A stretch of DNA of 64,000 bases from Burkholderia multivorans ATCC BAA-247 (GTDB taxonomy: Bacteria; Pseudomonadota; Gammaproteobacteria; Burkholderiales; Burkholderiaceae), in NCBI RefSeq assembly GCF_000959525.1, contig NZ_CP009831.1, positions 2,108,001-2,172,000 of the forward strand. Direction: 5' to 3'. The notes below the pieces were generated by a model. The model saw only the letters and a list, made by a program, of their open reading frames with translations, searched no databases and was not told the DNA's origin. The translations under genes were made by a program, and so were the position numbers. Of this stretch, positions 1 through 10,069 are shown one piece after another (within the stretch, counting starts at the first letter, position 1; each line of letters starts with the position of its first letter).

Positions 1-3000
1 GTTGCTGCCGTTGCCGATCGCCGTCGAGTTGTTGCCCGATGCGCTCGCGCCCACGCCGATCGCGGTCGAGCCGTTGCCCGACGCGAGCGCGTTATTGCCG
101 ACCGCCGTGCTGTTCGAGCCGGACGCCACCGCACCGGAGCCGCCCGCCGACGAATTGGGCCCCGTCGAGCCCGGCGGCACATTGGAGCCGTCCGGGTTCG
201 TCGTGTAGCTGCCGCCGAGGTTCGACGTGCGCTGATCGATCAGCGTCGTCAACTGATCCGCGACCGCATTGAGCTGCGACACGTTGACTGCATCGGTGCC
301 CGCCATCCCGGCTGCGAGGCCCGTGATCTGACGATTGCCGACGTTCACTTCGCCGGCCGACGATTGCGGCGTGCTCAACCCGTACGCGATGTAGTTCGTC
401 AGCGCGCCGACCGTCGTCAGCGAGCCGGCGCCGAGCGCGACGCTGTTCGCGAACGTCGACGATGCGCCGGCGCCGAGCGCCAGTGCGTCCGTCGCGGTGC
501 TGCGCGCGCCCGAGCCGAGCGCAACGCTGCCGACGCTGACCGCCACCGCGTTCGCGCCTTGCGCGACCGACTGCGCGCCCGTCGCCGTCGCGCCGCTGCC
601 GAGTGCTATCGCATCGGCCTGCGCGGAGCTGGCCGCCTGACCGATCGCGACGCCGCCCGGTGCGGTCGAATCGACAATCGCGCCGTTGCCGATCCCGACG
701 CCGTTGTCGCCGTTGACGACCGTCGTCGGGCCGACCGCGATCGATTCGGCGCCGACCGCGAGCGAATCGGCACGCGTCGAATTCGCGTGGAAGTACAGCT
801 GGCCAGTCACCGCGAACGACTGCAGCGCGCCGGTCAGCTGCCGCACGGTCACTGCGTCCTGCTGGCCGGTGCCGTCCGCGACGTTCGTGATCTGACGATA
901 GGTCTTGCTCGTCGCATCGCCGACCGAGACTGCGCCGAGCAGCGTCTGATCGGTCGTGTCGAACGGAATCGACGCGCTGCCGTTGCGCATGATGCCGGAC
1001 GCCGGCACGGTTGCGCGATCGGCGACCGAGCCCGCACCGAGCGCGATGCTGCCGTCCACGCGCGAGATCGCGTTCGGGCCGATCGCGACGCTGTCGAGGC
1101 CGAGCGCCTGGCTGTCGGGCGCCGTCGAGTTCGCGTGGAAATACTTGATCCCGTGCTCGTTGATGTTGTCGAGGGCGGAGCCGACGTTGTTGTTGATCGT
1201 CGTCGAGCCGTCGGTGTTGTATGTGACGTACGACGGTGCGGAGATCGTGCCCGTCGTCGGGTCGTAGGTCGCGCCGCCGCCGATCGCGCCGGCCGTGCTG
1301 TTGCCGAGATTGTTGTTGTTCGACGTGATCGCACTGACGGTGGTGGACAGCGAGGCCACGTTGCTGGTCGTCGAGCTGAGGCCCGTCGACAGCGATGCGA
1401 CGTTGCTGTTCGTCGAGCTGAGGCCTGTCGACAGCGATGCGACGCTGCTGGTCGTCGAGCTGAGACCCGTCGACAGCGACGCGACATTGCTGTTCGTCGA
1501 GCTGAGGCCTGTCGACAGCGATGCGACGTTGCTGGTCGTCGAGCTGAGGCCTGTCGACAGCGATGCGACGTTGCTGGTCGTCGAGCTGAGACCCGTCGAC
1601 AGCGACGCGACATTGCTGTTCGTCGAACTAAGACCCGTCGACAACGACGTAATGCCCGACATCGTCGACGTCGACAGCGAATCGATCGCCACGTTCGTCG
1701 CATACAGCTGCGAGCCGTTGATCGCGTCGGTCGAACCGGCGGTGATCTGACCGGCCGCGACGTTCTGGATCTGACGCGGTGCAGTCGCCGAACCGACGCT
1801 CACGACGTCGCCGGCCGCCGGCGTGCCGCCCGCGAACGTATACGTGTTCCCGCCGATGACCGCGTTCGGCGTCTGCACGGCGGACGACACCGTCGACGCA
1901 TTGCCGAGCACGACCGCGCCGTCGAAGCCGGTGGGCACGGACACACCGCTGCCCACGACGAACGCGTTGTTGGAATTGATCGTGTTGTTGTTGCCGAGCG
2001 AGTACGAACCCGAGCCGGTAATCGTGCTCGGATCGCCGATCGCCGCCGAATTCGCGCCGCTCACGACGTTGCCCGTGCCGATGCTGATCGAGTTCGCGCC
2101 GGACGCCTGCGCGCCCGTACCCATCGCGATCGCGTTGGCGCCCGACGCCTGCGCATTCAGACCGATCGACGTGGTGCCGCTCGCCGCGACGCCGATGCCC
2201 GCGTTCGTGCCGATTGCGACGTTGTCGTTGCCCGATACGAGGTTGCCCGCGGAAGCGGCCAGCGCACCGTTATACGTGACCGTGCCGTCGCCTGTGCCCA
2301 TCGCGACGTTGCGGGTGCCGGTGACACCTGAGCCCGCGCCTCGCATCGCGCTCGCGATACCGCCGCCGACCGCGGTGTTCTGCGCGCCGCTGACGAGCGT
2401 GCCGGTTGCAAGACCGACGGCGACCGACCCGGTATTCGCGGTGGTCGAGCCCGCACCCGCACCCTGGCCCGCCGCGACGGTGCCGTCGCCGATCGCGATC
2501 GCCTGCCCGCCGATCGCGAGTGCCGTATTGCCGCTTGCTTTCGCGCCGTTGCCGACCGCCGTGGCGGCAGCGTTCGTCGCCTGCGCGTTCGGGCCCAGCG
2601 CAACGGCGTTGGCAGCCGTCGCCTGCGCGCTGATACCCATCGCCACACCGTAGAATCCGGTCGCCACGCTCTGCCACCCGAGCGCAATCGCATACTGGTC
2701 GGTCGCGCTGGCCGCGGTGCCCAATGCGATCGCACCTTGCTGCGTGGCCATCGCGCCTGCGCCGGCGGCGAACGCGTCCTGCGCCGACGCGATCGCGTTG
2801 CCGCCCAACGCGATCGCCTGCAGCGCGCTGGCCGATGCCGAATCGCCGATCGCGACCGACTGACCCGACCCGTGCGTGGCTGCTCCCGCGCCGCCCGACG
2901 CGAATGCGCCCGGGCCGATCGCGACGTTGTTGGTGTCGCTCGGCGCCGTCGTGCCGGCCGTCGCCGTACCGACCGCGACCGAGCCTGCAGTTACCGAATT

Positions 3001-3594
3001 CGCGAATGCGCCGAGCGCCGACGCATTGTCGCCCGATGCCGTGGCCCCTGCGCCGAGCGCAACCGACGTCACGCCGGACGAGCCGCTGTTCGTGCCGATC
3101 GAGATGGATTGCGTGCCGCTTGCCCTGGCGTTCGCCATCAGCGCCATCGAGTTCGTGCCGGACGCGGTCGACTGATAGCCGACCGCAACCGCATTACCGC
3201 TTGACGCGATTGAGTTACTGCCTAATGCGACCGCACCGGTTCCCGTCGCCTGCGCGACGGGTCCCAACGCCATTGCACCCGTATTGTTCGCGACTGCGCT
3301 CACGCCAACCGCGACCGAATTGATGCCGCTCGCTGTTGTCGTACACCCGATGGCAATGCCATTACTCGTCGTCGCTGTTGCCGTCCCCGGGCAATTCGTG
3401 CCGGAAACCGCCACCTGCGCTGCCGCGCCGCCGGACCACATCGCCATGCTGCCCAGCACAGCCAACGTCGCGGACTTCAGCGCGACCGTCGTGCCGGCGC
3501 CGGCCTGCCCCTTGCCGTTGGCCCGATCGAGTTCGGATACCGCGACGATCACGCCGCGTGCCGCGTTCCACACAGTTCGGTAAGTTCGATTCAT
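1..3594 (-). CDS. Trimeric autotransporter adhesin, N-terminal 1198 codons (partial)
   Basis: The gene starts at the ATG complementary to 3592-3594 and stays open to the left window edge, so the stalk end and the YadA-like anchor are not seen. The protein begins [14 protein letters not shown], an extended signal peptide region (ESPR) typical of very large autotransporters, followed by a hydrophobic signal segment. From about residue 70 to 570 come YadA-head repeats of the kind SxAIGxxAxASG. A neck follows near residue 600, then seven 14-residue SLSTGLSST repeats. A second head contains two copies of a YFHANST motif. The family forms homotrimers on the outer membrane that bind host surfaces or mediate aggregation. 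A sensor kinase/regulator pair lies upstream on the same strand, with a 680-bp gap. The ribosome binding site is weak (GGCAGA), but the start is fixed by the ESPR. Confidence 0.93.
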   Translation of the reverse strand, partial: MNRTYRTVWNAARGVIVAVSELDRANGKGQAGAGTTVALKSATLAVLGSMAMWSGGAAAQVAVSGTNCPGTATATTSNGIAIGCTTTASGINSVAVGVSAVANNTGAMALGPVAQATGTGAVALGSNSIASSGNAVAVGYQSTASGTNSMALMANARASGTQSISIGTNSGSSGVTSVALGAGATASGDNASALGAFANSVTAGSVAVGTATAGTTAPSDTNNVAIGPGAFASGGAGAATHGSGQSVAIGDSASASALQAIALGGNAIASAQDAFAAGAGAMATQQGAIALGTAASATDQYAIALGWQSVATGFYGVAMGISAQATAANAVALGPNAQATNAAATAVGNGAKASGNTALAIGGQAIAIGDGTVAAGQGAGAGSTTANTGSVAVGLATGTLVSGAQNTAVGGGIASAMRGAGSGVTGTRNVAMGTGDGTVTYNGALAASAGNLVSGNDNVAIGTNAGIGVAASGTTSIGLNAQASGANAIAMGTGAQASGANSISIGTGNVVSGANSAAIGDPSTITGSGSYSLGNNNTINSNNAFVVGSGVSVPTGFDGAVVLGNASTVSSAVQTPNAVIGGNTYTFAGGTPAAGDVVSVGSATAPRQIQNVAAGQITAGSTDAINGSQLYATNVAIDSLSTSTMSGITSLSTGLSSTNSNVASLSTGLSSTTSNVASLSTGLSSTTSNVASLSTGLSSTNSNVASLSTGLSSTTSSVASLSTGLSSTNSNVASLSTGLSSTTSNVASLSTTVSAITSNNNNLGNSTAGAIGGGATYDPTTGTISAPSYVTYNTDGSTTINNNVGSALDNINEHGIKYFHANSTAPDSQALGLDSVAIGPNAISRVDGSIALGAGSVADRATVPASGIMRNGSASIPFDTTDQTLLGAVSVGDATSKTYRQITNVADGTGQQDAVTVRQLTGALQSFAVTGQLYFHANSTRADSLAVGAESIAVGPTTVVNGDNGVGIGNGAIVDSTAPGGVAIGQAASSAQADAIALGSGATATGAQSVAQGANAVAVSVGSVALGSGARSTATDALALGAGASSTFANSVALGAGSLTTVGALTNYIAYGLSTPQSSAGEVNVGNRQITGLAAGMAGTDAVNVSQLNAVADQLTTLIDQRTSNLGGSYTTNPDGSNVPPGSTGPNSSAGGSGAVASGSNSTAVGNNALASGNGSTAIGVGASASGNNSTAIGNGSN
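1345..1660 (-). repeat. Seven 42-bp repeats encoding SLST stalk units
   Basis: Seven near-identical 42-bp units encode the 14-residue motif SLSTGLSST(N/T)SNVA on the minus strand, inside the window-edge adhesin. The period and sequence match the much longer arrays in the second adhesin at 55880-59545. Confidence 0.9.
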
Positions 3595-4273
3595 AGATTT
3601 CTGCCGGTAAGCGGCGCGCGCCATTCACGCACTCGGTCGGGATGCGGACGCAGGCACGTACTGAATCTCCGTGAATCCGCGTCGCGTTCGTGCTGGCGCA
3701 AACCGGCCAGCCCCGAATGCCGGGGTGCGAGGAATGTCTGTCGAGCCGTATGAAAACTGTTTTTTTATCGGGGGACGAGGTCTTGCGGCAAAACGATTTC
3801 AGACGATCGATCGCACTCGACGGGCGAAAAATCCGCGATTTAAGACGCGCGAATTTTTAATGCCTTTTTTGGGGCATTTTCGATTAACCGAAACCGGCAA
3901 GAACCCGCTGAAACACAGAATAAGGGAAACCGATTCCGGCCAGAGAGGAGGCAAATCTGAACAATTGTGACTGAAATGTAAACAAAGAAAACGGTGGCGC
4001 TCCGATACCGGAACGGCGCGGCTTTGCGGCCGCTCTCACGCCCGCCCGGCGCGCCTGGAACGGCTGAACGCGATGGTTTTTCGCCACAGAATCGAGGCGC
4101 GGCAAATGGATTTTCGATAACGCGAGCGATGCGTTAAACTGTAAGATCTTTTCAAAGTCGCGGAAAATCCCTATATCGCTGCGCGACGCGATACGTATGC
4201 ACTCGCTTTCGAGTGGACAGGGGAATCGGAAGAAAATTCCGGATGCGTGATTTCGGCGCGCGCGCGCCGGCGT
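3595..4273. other. Intergenic region upstream of the first adhesin
   Basis: This 680-bp gap separates the stop of the histidine kinase from the start of the adhesin, both on the minus strand. It should hold the adhesin promoter and leader. It is AT-richer than its neighbours around 3740-3980. A hairpin with arms AATGCC and GGCATT (3859-3878) and another with arms CCCCG and CGGGG (3711-3725) are visible. I could not assign a convincing -10/-35 pair, and there is no supported gene here. Confidence 0.6.
3859..3878 (-). terminator. Possible terminator behind the histidine kinase
   Basis: The arms AATGCC and GGCATT enclose an 8-nt loop, and an A/T-rich tract follows on the minus strand. It lies 400 bp beyond the kinase stop codon, so it could equally be a leader structure of the adhesin mRNA. 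Weak call. Confidence 0.3.
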
Positions 4274-6631
4274 TCAACTGTCGCGTCGCGCGACGTTGCG
4301 AGGCAGCAGCACGGTAAATACGGAACCGCGTCCGACCGCACTTTCGACGTGGATTTCGCCGCCGAGCGCATCGACCACCTGCTTGACGAACGCGAGCCCG
4401 AGGCCATGCCCGGCGGTCGCGCCACGCGCGTCGACACGGAAGAACTCGGTGAACAGATTCGGCAGCTGATGGGCCGGTATGCCGATGCCCGTATCGGCGA
4501 CGCTCACGCACCAGCGTCCGTCGCGCTCGTCGGCCGATACGGTGACGGTCGCCCCTTCGGGGCTGAACCGCACCGCGTTGTCGATCAGATTCGCGAACGC
4601 GCGGCGCAACAGCAACGCATCGGCAACGACGAGCATGCCCGGTTCGGCGAACAGTCGGATCCTGACCCGCTTCGCGCTCGCATGCGCCCACAGGTCGTCG
4701 ACCGCGTCGCCGAGCAGCGGCGCGAGGTCGACTTCCGTCGCTTTCGATGCGCGCGCCTGCGCGCGTGCCAGGAGCAGGAACTGATCGGCGAGCGTGAGCG
4801 TCCAGCGCGCATAGTGACCGACGAGATCGGCGAACTGCGCTTCGGACAAGTCGGCCGGCGTCTGACGACGCTGCTCGATCAGCGCGAGGATCGCGGCTTG
4901 CGGCGAACGCATGTCGTGCGACAGAAAGCGCAGCGCCGCATCGCGCTGGCGTTCGGCCGCCCGCATCGGCGTGACGTCCGCGACGTGGAAGATCACCATC
5001 GCGTCGCCCGCTTCGTGTGCAGGCACGATCGCGCATTTGACCAGCAGCGAGCGCTGTCGCGCATCGACGATCTCGAGGCCGTCCATCGGCGCGGCGGGCT
5101 CGCTTGCGGTCGCGGCGCCGCTGCGTTGCGCGAGCGTCTGCAGCGCGCGGCGCGCATACTGCGCTGCGTCGTCCGACGCCGTCATCTCGCGCAGCATCTG
5201 CGCCGCATGGCAGCCCGTCGCCGGCCGCGGCGAACTGCGCCGCTCAGGATCGACGCCGTAGAGCGCGAGCGCCCTGCGGTTCGCGAGCATGACCGCACCC
5301 GACGCGGATGCGACGAGCGTCGCTTCGGGCAGGCTGTTCATCCACTCGGAAATCAAACGCGCCGAACGCCGCAGCCGGTCGATCATCGCGCTCATCACGA
5401 GCACGCGCCGGCGGAACGGGTCGGTCGCGTTCGGGCAAATCGGCGCGTCGCCGGGCAGGCCCGGATCGGCCATCGCACACTCGGCTTCGCGCGTCAGATA
5501 CTGCAGCAGCGCTTCCTGCCGCCGCCACGCACTGAACGCGTACGCGCACAAGCAGGCGGCCACCGCCGGCGCCGGAAAGAAGAACAGATGGGCCGTTTTC
5601 AGCATCAGCAGCGACATGCCGCCCGCAAAGACCGCCGTGCCGATCGATGCGAGCAGCGCGGCACGTGGACCGAGCATGCCGAGCGCCGCGCACAGCCACG
5701 GTAGCACCGACAGACTGAACAGCAACTGGCCGCCCCACGACGCGCGGCGCACGAGCGACCCGCTCGCGAGCGCGTACGTCGCCTGCGCGACGAACTCGAC
5801 ACCGGTGCGCGACCGCGGTTCGCTGCCCGGCGTGATGAAGTGCGTGTCGGCCGTGCTCGTGGTCGGCCCGATCAGCACGATCGCGTCCTTCAGCAAGCCG
5901 GGCGCGACGCGTCCTTCGAGCGCGTCGAGGAAAGCGATCGTCCGATACGACGGACGCGAAGCAAACGGCACATAGCGGCGGCACGCACCGCTCCAGCGCA
6001 GCATGTCGTGCTCGGGCCGCTCGCCGCAGCGCGCGAACGGCACGCCGCTCGCACGCAACAGCGCGACGCTCATATGCTCGTAGTCGGTATGCGGCGGCCC
6101 CTCGCGCAGATAAAAGCTGCGCGATACGCGATCCGCGTCCGGCACGGCGTTCACGTGTGCGACCGCGAATGCGGCCGCCGCGATCGGCGCGAGCGGCGGC
6201 ACCGCGTTCGTCTCCCCGTCCTCGTCGACGGCGACCACCGGCAGCACCACGCGACCGTTGCGCTCGGCCGCGCGGGCAAGCCACGCGTCGCCGGCCGGCA
6301 GGATTCTGCCGGGATGCGTGAGCGCGACGTCGAGCCCGACAGCCGCGACACCGGCTTCGGTCAGCCGGTCGATCAGCGCCGCGTAATCGGCGCGCTTGAC
6401 CGGCCATCCGCCGAGCGCCTTCGCGCTCGCAGCGTCGATCGCGATCAGCACGATCTTGTGCGGCGACGGTCGCTGCAGCAAGGGCTGCACGATGTCGAAG
6501 AAGAACAGGTCCGCGCGGCGCAGCACGCCCGTCGCGGTCAACGACACGCAGAGCAGCAGCACGAACGCGGCGATCGCGATGCATTCGCGCACGAAACCCG
6601 AGGGCCCGTGCGCGGCGTCGACGCGCATCAT
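4274..6631 (-). CDS. CHASE2-domain sensor histidine kinase
   Basis: This 785-residue membrane kinase should sense an extracytoplasmic signal and phosphorylate the regulator encoded just upstream. A first membrane segment lies at about residues 14-35. It is followed by a periplasmic CHASE2 domain (about 40-300) and a group of hydrophobic segments (about 305-380). A PAS-like region spans about 430-555. The HisKA H-box FLSHDMRSPQ places the phospho-acceptor at His572. The HATPase domain has N-box NLIDNAVRFS, G1 DTGIGIP and G2 GHGLGLAF. Two adjacent ATG codons exist; the first (complement of 6629-6631) is used. It sits 39 bp behind the response regulator, almost certainly in one operon. The codirectional adhesin 680 bp downstream is a plausible but unproven target. 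Confidence 0.93.
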   Translation of the reverse strand: MMRVDAAHGPSGFVRECIAIAAFVLLLCVSLTATGVLRRADLFFFDIVQPLLQRPSPHKIVLIAIDAASAKALGGWPVKRADYAALIDRLTEAGVAAVGLDVALTHPGRILPAGDAWLARAAERNGRVVLPVVAVDEDGETNAVPPLAPIAAAAFAVAHVNAVPDADRVSRSFYLREGPPHTDYEHMSVALLRASGVPFARCGERPEHDMLRWSGACRRYVPFASRPSYRTIAFLDALEGRVAPGLLKDAIVLIGPTTSTADTHFITPGSEPRSRTGVEFVAQATYALASGSLVRRASWGGQLLFSLSVLPWLCAALGMLGPRAALLASIGTAVFAGGMSLLMLKTAHLFFFPAPAVAACLCAYAFSAWRRQEALLQYLTREAECAMADPGLPGDAPICPNATDPFRRRVLVMSAMIDRLRRSARLISEWMNSLPEATLVASASGAVMLANRRALALYGVDPERRSSPRPATGCHAAQMLREMTASDDAAQYARRALQTLAQRSGAATASEPAAPMDGLEIVDARQRSLLVKCAIVPAHEAGDAMVIFHVADVTPMRAAERQRDAALRFLSHDMRSPQAAILALIEQRRQTPADLSEAQFADLVGHYARWTLTLADQFLLLARAQARASKATEVDLAPLLGDAVDDLWAHASAKRVRIRLFAEPGMLVVADALLLRRAFANLIDNAVRFSPEGATVTVSADERDGRWCVSVADTGIGIPAHQLPNLFTEFFRVDARGATAGHGLGLAFVKQVVDALGGEIHVESAVGRGSVFTVLLPRNVARRDS

Positions 6632-6670
6632 ATGTCGCTCACGGCACGCACTCGCACGAAGGGGGCGGAC

Positions 6671-7450
6671 TCATTCACACTCGAATCCCGCCGGGGTCAG
6701 CGGCCGCGCGAGCGCCGGCTGCAGGCTCGGCCGATGCGCGGCCGCACTGTCGTGTGCGCGGCCTGACGATACGATCTCGAGCCGATATCCGTGCGTGTAG
6801 ACGGAACTGAGCCGCAAGCCGTTTTCAGGGCCGAGTTCGAGCTTTTGCCGGATCCGGTAGATGTGCGTATCGAGCGTGCGCGAGTCGGGATCGAGTTCGC
6901 GTCCCCACGTACTGATACAGACGACCTTGCGCGACAGCAGCTTGCCGATGTTGCTGAAGAAGAATTCGACGAGATCGAATTCCTTCGGCGTGAGCTTGAT
7001 CGGCTCGCCGCGCAACAGGATCGTGCGCTCGCGCGGGTTCAGCACGTAGTCGCCGGCGCGGATCGCGCCGGTTCGCGCCGCATCGCGCGTCGAGCGCATC
7101 AGCAGCGCGCTCACGCGGCTCGCGAATTCGGCGACACGAAACGGCTTCACGATGTAGTCGTCGGCGCCGGCGTCCATCGCGAGCACGATGTCGTCGTCGA
7201 GTGACTTGCTCGTCACGAACAGCACGGCAGGCGTCGTACCGAGCGTGCGGCGAATCCAGTACAGCACTTCGAAGCCGCTCATCCTCGGCAGCAGCCAGTC
7301 CAGAATCACGAGGTCGAACGGCTCGGCGCGCAGCCGCTGCTGCGCGTGCTCGCCGTCGCCCGCCACGACCGCTTCGTGGCCGAGCGACGCGACGACGCGC
7401 GCCGCAGCCTGCGCATGGACGGGATCATCTTCGACTATCAGCACACGCAT
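6671..7450 (-). CDS. OmpR-family response regulator
   Basis: This 259-residue protein has an N-terminal receiver domain with acidic residues Glu7-Asp8-Asp9, phospho-acceptor Asp51 (LVILDW), Thr80 and Lys102 (DDYIVKPF). A C-terminal winged-helix domain of the OmpR/PhoB type follows, with the typical ending RTLDTHIYRIRQKL then YTHGYRLE. A tail of about 35 residues after the DNA-binding domain is unstructured and proline/alanine-rich. The ATG is preceded by AAGGATG on the minus strand. It is transcribed ahead of the CHASE2 kinase gene, which supplies its probable cognate sensor. Confidence 0.94.
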   Translation of the reverse strand: MRVLIVEDDPVHAQAAARVVASLGHEAVVAGDGEHAQQRLRAEPFDLVILDWLLPRMSGFEVLYWIRRTLGTTPAVLFVTSKSLDDDIVLAMDAGADDYIVKPFRVAEFASRVSALLMRSTRDAARTGAIRAGDYVLNPRERTILLRGEPIKLTPKEFDLVEFFFSNIGKLLSRKVVCISTWGRELDPDSRTLDTHIYRIRQKLELGPENGLRLSSVYTHGYRLEIVSSGRAHDSAAAHRPSLQPALARPLTPAGFECE

Positions 7451-8677
7451 CAGTGGGTCATCCTTGTCATCAGCAGCCGGGCGCCGCAGCGCGCGTCGTC
7501 CATGCGCACCATCGCGCGTTCACACACGAGCGCACACGCCGCGCACGAGCGACACATGAGCCGACCGTCGACATGCGTCCGCATCTCGCGTCGCGGCGCG
7601 CCGGCCGTCGCGTTCGCACCGCGTCGCCGCGCTGCACGATACGCGGCGGGCAGCCGACGCAACGCCTCCGCTGCACGCGCGCACCCGGGCCCGTGATGAA
7701 GCGGCGAGCGCCGCCAATCGGCGCGCGACCTACTCGACCGAGATCGCACAGCGATTGCCCCGCCCCGCACGCGTCCGCTCGTGACGGACGTCCGCATGCG
7801 ACGCATGATGTCGAGCGCCGCCAGCGCACGGGTTGCCTGGAAGCGTCCATTGAGGTAGATGACGTACCTTTTTTGGGTCGTTCAGCCGGGCTCTTCGCAT
7901 CTGGATGTATAGGGGTTGACGCGCCCTCGTCGGGCTACATGTGTTTCGATTGCGCGTATCGCCCGGTTACGACGTCCGGACGTTTCCCGCGGCGGAGATC
8001 GGTTCTCTTCTTCGGGAACCTGGCAATCTTTTCCGATTCGACGATACGATTCGCTGTATCGGTAACACTTGGTAACCCAAGCGCTGGCGGATTTTCGCAC
8101 ATGGGTTTTTATTTGTCATGCGAATAGCTGTGTCACGTCAAACTTACCGGTCGCATGCGCGCAGGCGCCGAGCGCGCGATCGCGACGCCTGCGTCGTGCA
8201 CGGTTGCACGATGGCGATGCGGCACCGAATGCGTTCGTCGCGTTATCAGGCCGAAGCAGGCCAGCCTGCCTCATCGCGATCATCGCGATCCGGATCGAAC
8301 GGGCGGCGGAGTTTGGCGCTCGCGGATCGTCGGCTTCGACGCGGAGCTAACTGAATGAATGAAGCGCCGACCATGCGGCAATGACCGGTCGAACGCACGG
8401 CGGCGTTCGCGGCGCGCGCTTCAGTTCAGGCGGGGAAAGACATCGCGAGCAAATCGTCCGACCATGTAGCATGCGGCCACGAGCGCTTGCGAGACGACGA
8501 GGCAGCGCAGCTTCGTTTCATACGCACGAAATTAAACGCACTTCATCGCTGCAAACGCACGCGAGGAGCACGCGACTCACGCGCGGAATTCGAACGCGGC
8601 GCGACGCATTCGAAGCGGCGCCGATATGCGAGAGCGCACAGCGTCACGCCGCACGGACGCCCGGAAAAACACGCGCG
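7451..8677. other. 1.2-kb region with no convincing gene
   Basis: All open frames here are arginine-rich and show no domain, ribosome binding site or homology that I recognise. The stretch holds a hairpin with arms GGTTC/GAACC (8001-8020) and an inverted pair GATAC/GTATC near 8045-8059. It also holds a direct repeat GGTAAC at 8061-8066 and 8071-8076. The left end should contain the promoter of the response-regulator operon. Confidence 0.6.
8061..8080. repeat. Direct repeat GGTAAC with 10-bp period
   Basis: GGTAACACTT is followed directly by GGTAACCCAA. Two identical hexamers one helical turn apart is the arrangement bound by dimers of OmpR/PhoB-type regulators, and such a regulator is encoded next door. 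The link is inference; a chance repeat is possible. Confidence 0.35.
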
Positions 8678-8908
8678 TCAATTGCGGCGCGCAGCATCCG
8701 CGCTCACGACGTGATCGAAGAACGCCTGCGCACGCGCGAGTTCGTCGAGTGCACGATCGAGCCGCGACATCGCGGCCGCGTATTCGGTGGACGCGCGTTC
8801 GTCATCGCCCTCGCCGCGCACTGCGCGAAACGCCTGATCGACATTGCGCGTCGCTTCGACGAAGCGTTGCGCGGCCCGGGCTTCTCGTGAACAGATGTGG
8901 GTCGACAT
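8678..8908 (-). CDS. Small hypothetical protein
   Basis: This 76-residue protein starts MSTHICSREARAAQRF. I chose this ATG because GAGGGAGAAG stands just upstream on the minus strand; the frame stays open further upstream but without another ribosome binding site. The sequence is rich in Ala, Arg, Asp and Glu, looks almost entirely helical, and has no signal peptide or membrane segment. It follows the 301-aa gene on the same strand after 176 bp and might be co-transcribed with it. No family recognised. Confidence 0.6.
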   Translation of the reverse strand: MSTHICSREARAAQRFVEATRNVDQAFRAVRGEGDDERASTEYAAAMSRLDRALDELARAQAFFDHVVSADAARRN

Positions 8909-9084
8909 CGACACTTCTCCCTCAGGTTGCGTGACGAAGCGGGCCGGCGCCCGATAGGCGGCTGCATGCCGACGCATCGACCGCCGCGCGGCGCGCTTCG
9001 ACCCGATTGTCTCTCTGCGCTCGCCGAATCGCCACGGCGAGATTGCAACAAATTCTTGCGCCGGCAACACCGCCGACGCGCGCG

Positions 9085-9990
9085 TCACGCGCGCCCGACG
9101 CGCGGATGCGCGAGCGCGCCGAACGCAGACGCTTCGCCGGGCGACAGATCGAACAGATCGCCGGTGAACCCGCGCGCATGATCGGCCACGGGCCGCGTGC
9201 GCAAACGCGCGACATGCGCGGGCGCGACATACGCGGCGGCTGTTTCGATCGGCGGCACGTCGAACAGATCGCGTGTGAAGCCGCGCACCGCATCGGTCGA
9301 CGAACGGCCGCGCAAGCGCGCGACGAGCTCCACGAAACGCTCGAAGTCGCCCGCGCGCGTCGCCTTGTTGACCTCCGCGAGATCGCGCGCCTTCAGCACG
9401 CTCGGCTGCGCGAGCCGCACGAAATACGGCGCCTCGAGTTCAACCGACAACGCGAGCGGATAGCTCTTGCCCGTTTGCTCCTTCGCGCGCCCGACGCAGT
9501 CGACGACGGCCGCGCCTTGCGCAGCGCCGAGCGGCTTGCCGGTACTGACGCTGCGCAGATGCTCGGGAAACACGCGCAGCTGCGTGCCGACCGTCAGCGC
9601 GGTGGACGACATGCAGACGAGCGCGTAGTGCTGCTCGCGACGGCGCCCTGACGGCAGCGTTGCACGGCTCGCGATGAACGCATGCGGCGGCAGCTGCCGC
9701 ACCTGCCCGCTCGCATCGATCCACGCGTTCCACAGCAATGCGTCCTCGCGCTTGCGCTCGCCGCCGCGCGAGCGTGAGGCGACCGGCGAAAACAGCGCGA
9801 GCAGCGAACCGGTGCGATGCGCGGCGACTTGCGCGCTGCTGCCGAGCGGCTGGTTGATGCCCCACAGAAAGCGCCCGCCGCCGAGCCTGCGCTCCCATTC
9901 CTTGCGGAGCACGACGGTCGGCAGTTCGTCGCCGGACTCGGTACCGATCTTCGTCCAGCAGAACGTGGGAGGGAGGTGTTTCAGTGTCAT
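9085..9990 (-). CDS. Unrecognised 301-residue protein, divergent from an HTH regulator
   Basis: The ATG is the complement of 9988-9990, preceded by GAGAAAG, giving a 301-residue cytoplasmic protein beginning MTLKHLPPTFCWTKIG. The N-terminal third has a conserved-looking stretch with Trp and Gly (RKEWERR, GGGRFLWGINQPLG). The C-terminal 65 residues hold an internal duplication, RGFTRDLFDVPP and RGFTGDLFDLSP, about 36 residues apart. There is no signal peptide, membrane helix or catalytic motif that I can name. The gene faces away from a small HTH regulator across only 79 bp, which suggests the regulator controls it. The function is unknown, and I do not assign it to a family. Confidence 0.7.
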   Translation of the reverse strand: MTLKHLPPTFCWTKIGTESGDELPTVVLRKEWERRLGGGRFLWGINQPLGSSAQVAAHRTGSLLALFSPVASRSRGGERKREDALLWNAWIDASGQVRQLPPHAFIASRATLPSGRRREQHYALVCMSSTALTVGTQLRVFPEHLRSVSTGKPLGAAQGAAVVDCVGRAKEQTGKSYPLALSVELEAPYFVRLAQPSVLKARDLAEVNKATRAGDFERFVELVARLRGRSSTDAVRGFTRDLFDVPPIETAAAYVAPAHVARLRTRPVADHARGFTGDLFDLSPGEASAFGALAHPRVGRA

Positions 9991-10033
9991 CGACTTTCTC
10001 GGATACAGCCGCTCGCTGCAGACAGCAAGCCCA

Positions 10034-10062
10034 TTCAACAACCGTAACTGTATAGGTATAAT
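10034..10062 (+). promoter_or_regulatory. Sigma-70-type promoter of the HTH gene, probably leaderless
   Basis: A perfect -10 box TATAAT lies at 10057-10062, with a partial -35 TTCAAC at 10034-10039 and a 17-bp spacer. Transcription would begin about 7 nt after the -10 box, at or next to the ATG at 10070, so the mRNA would have almost no leader. The same 79-bp gap must also hold the promoter of the divergent 301-aa gene. Confidence 0.6.
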
Positions 10063-10069
10063 GCATCTC

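Noticed and set aside
364-3204. Plus-strand frames in the first 3.2 kb, some several hundred residues long and Arg-rich
   Set aside because: They are shadows of the minus-strand adhesin, whose ESPR, head repeats and SLST units are unmistakable.
7450-8127. Several overlapping frames between the response regulator and the small gene at 8678
   Set aside because: All are Arg-rich, overlap each other on both strands and lack start signals; none resembles a known family.
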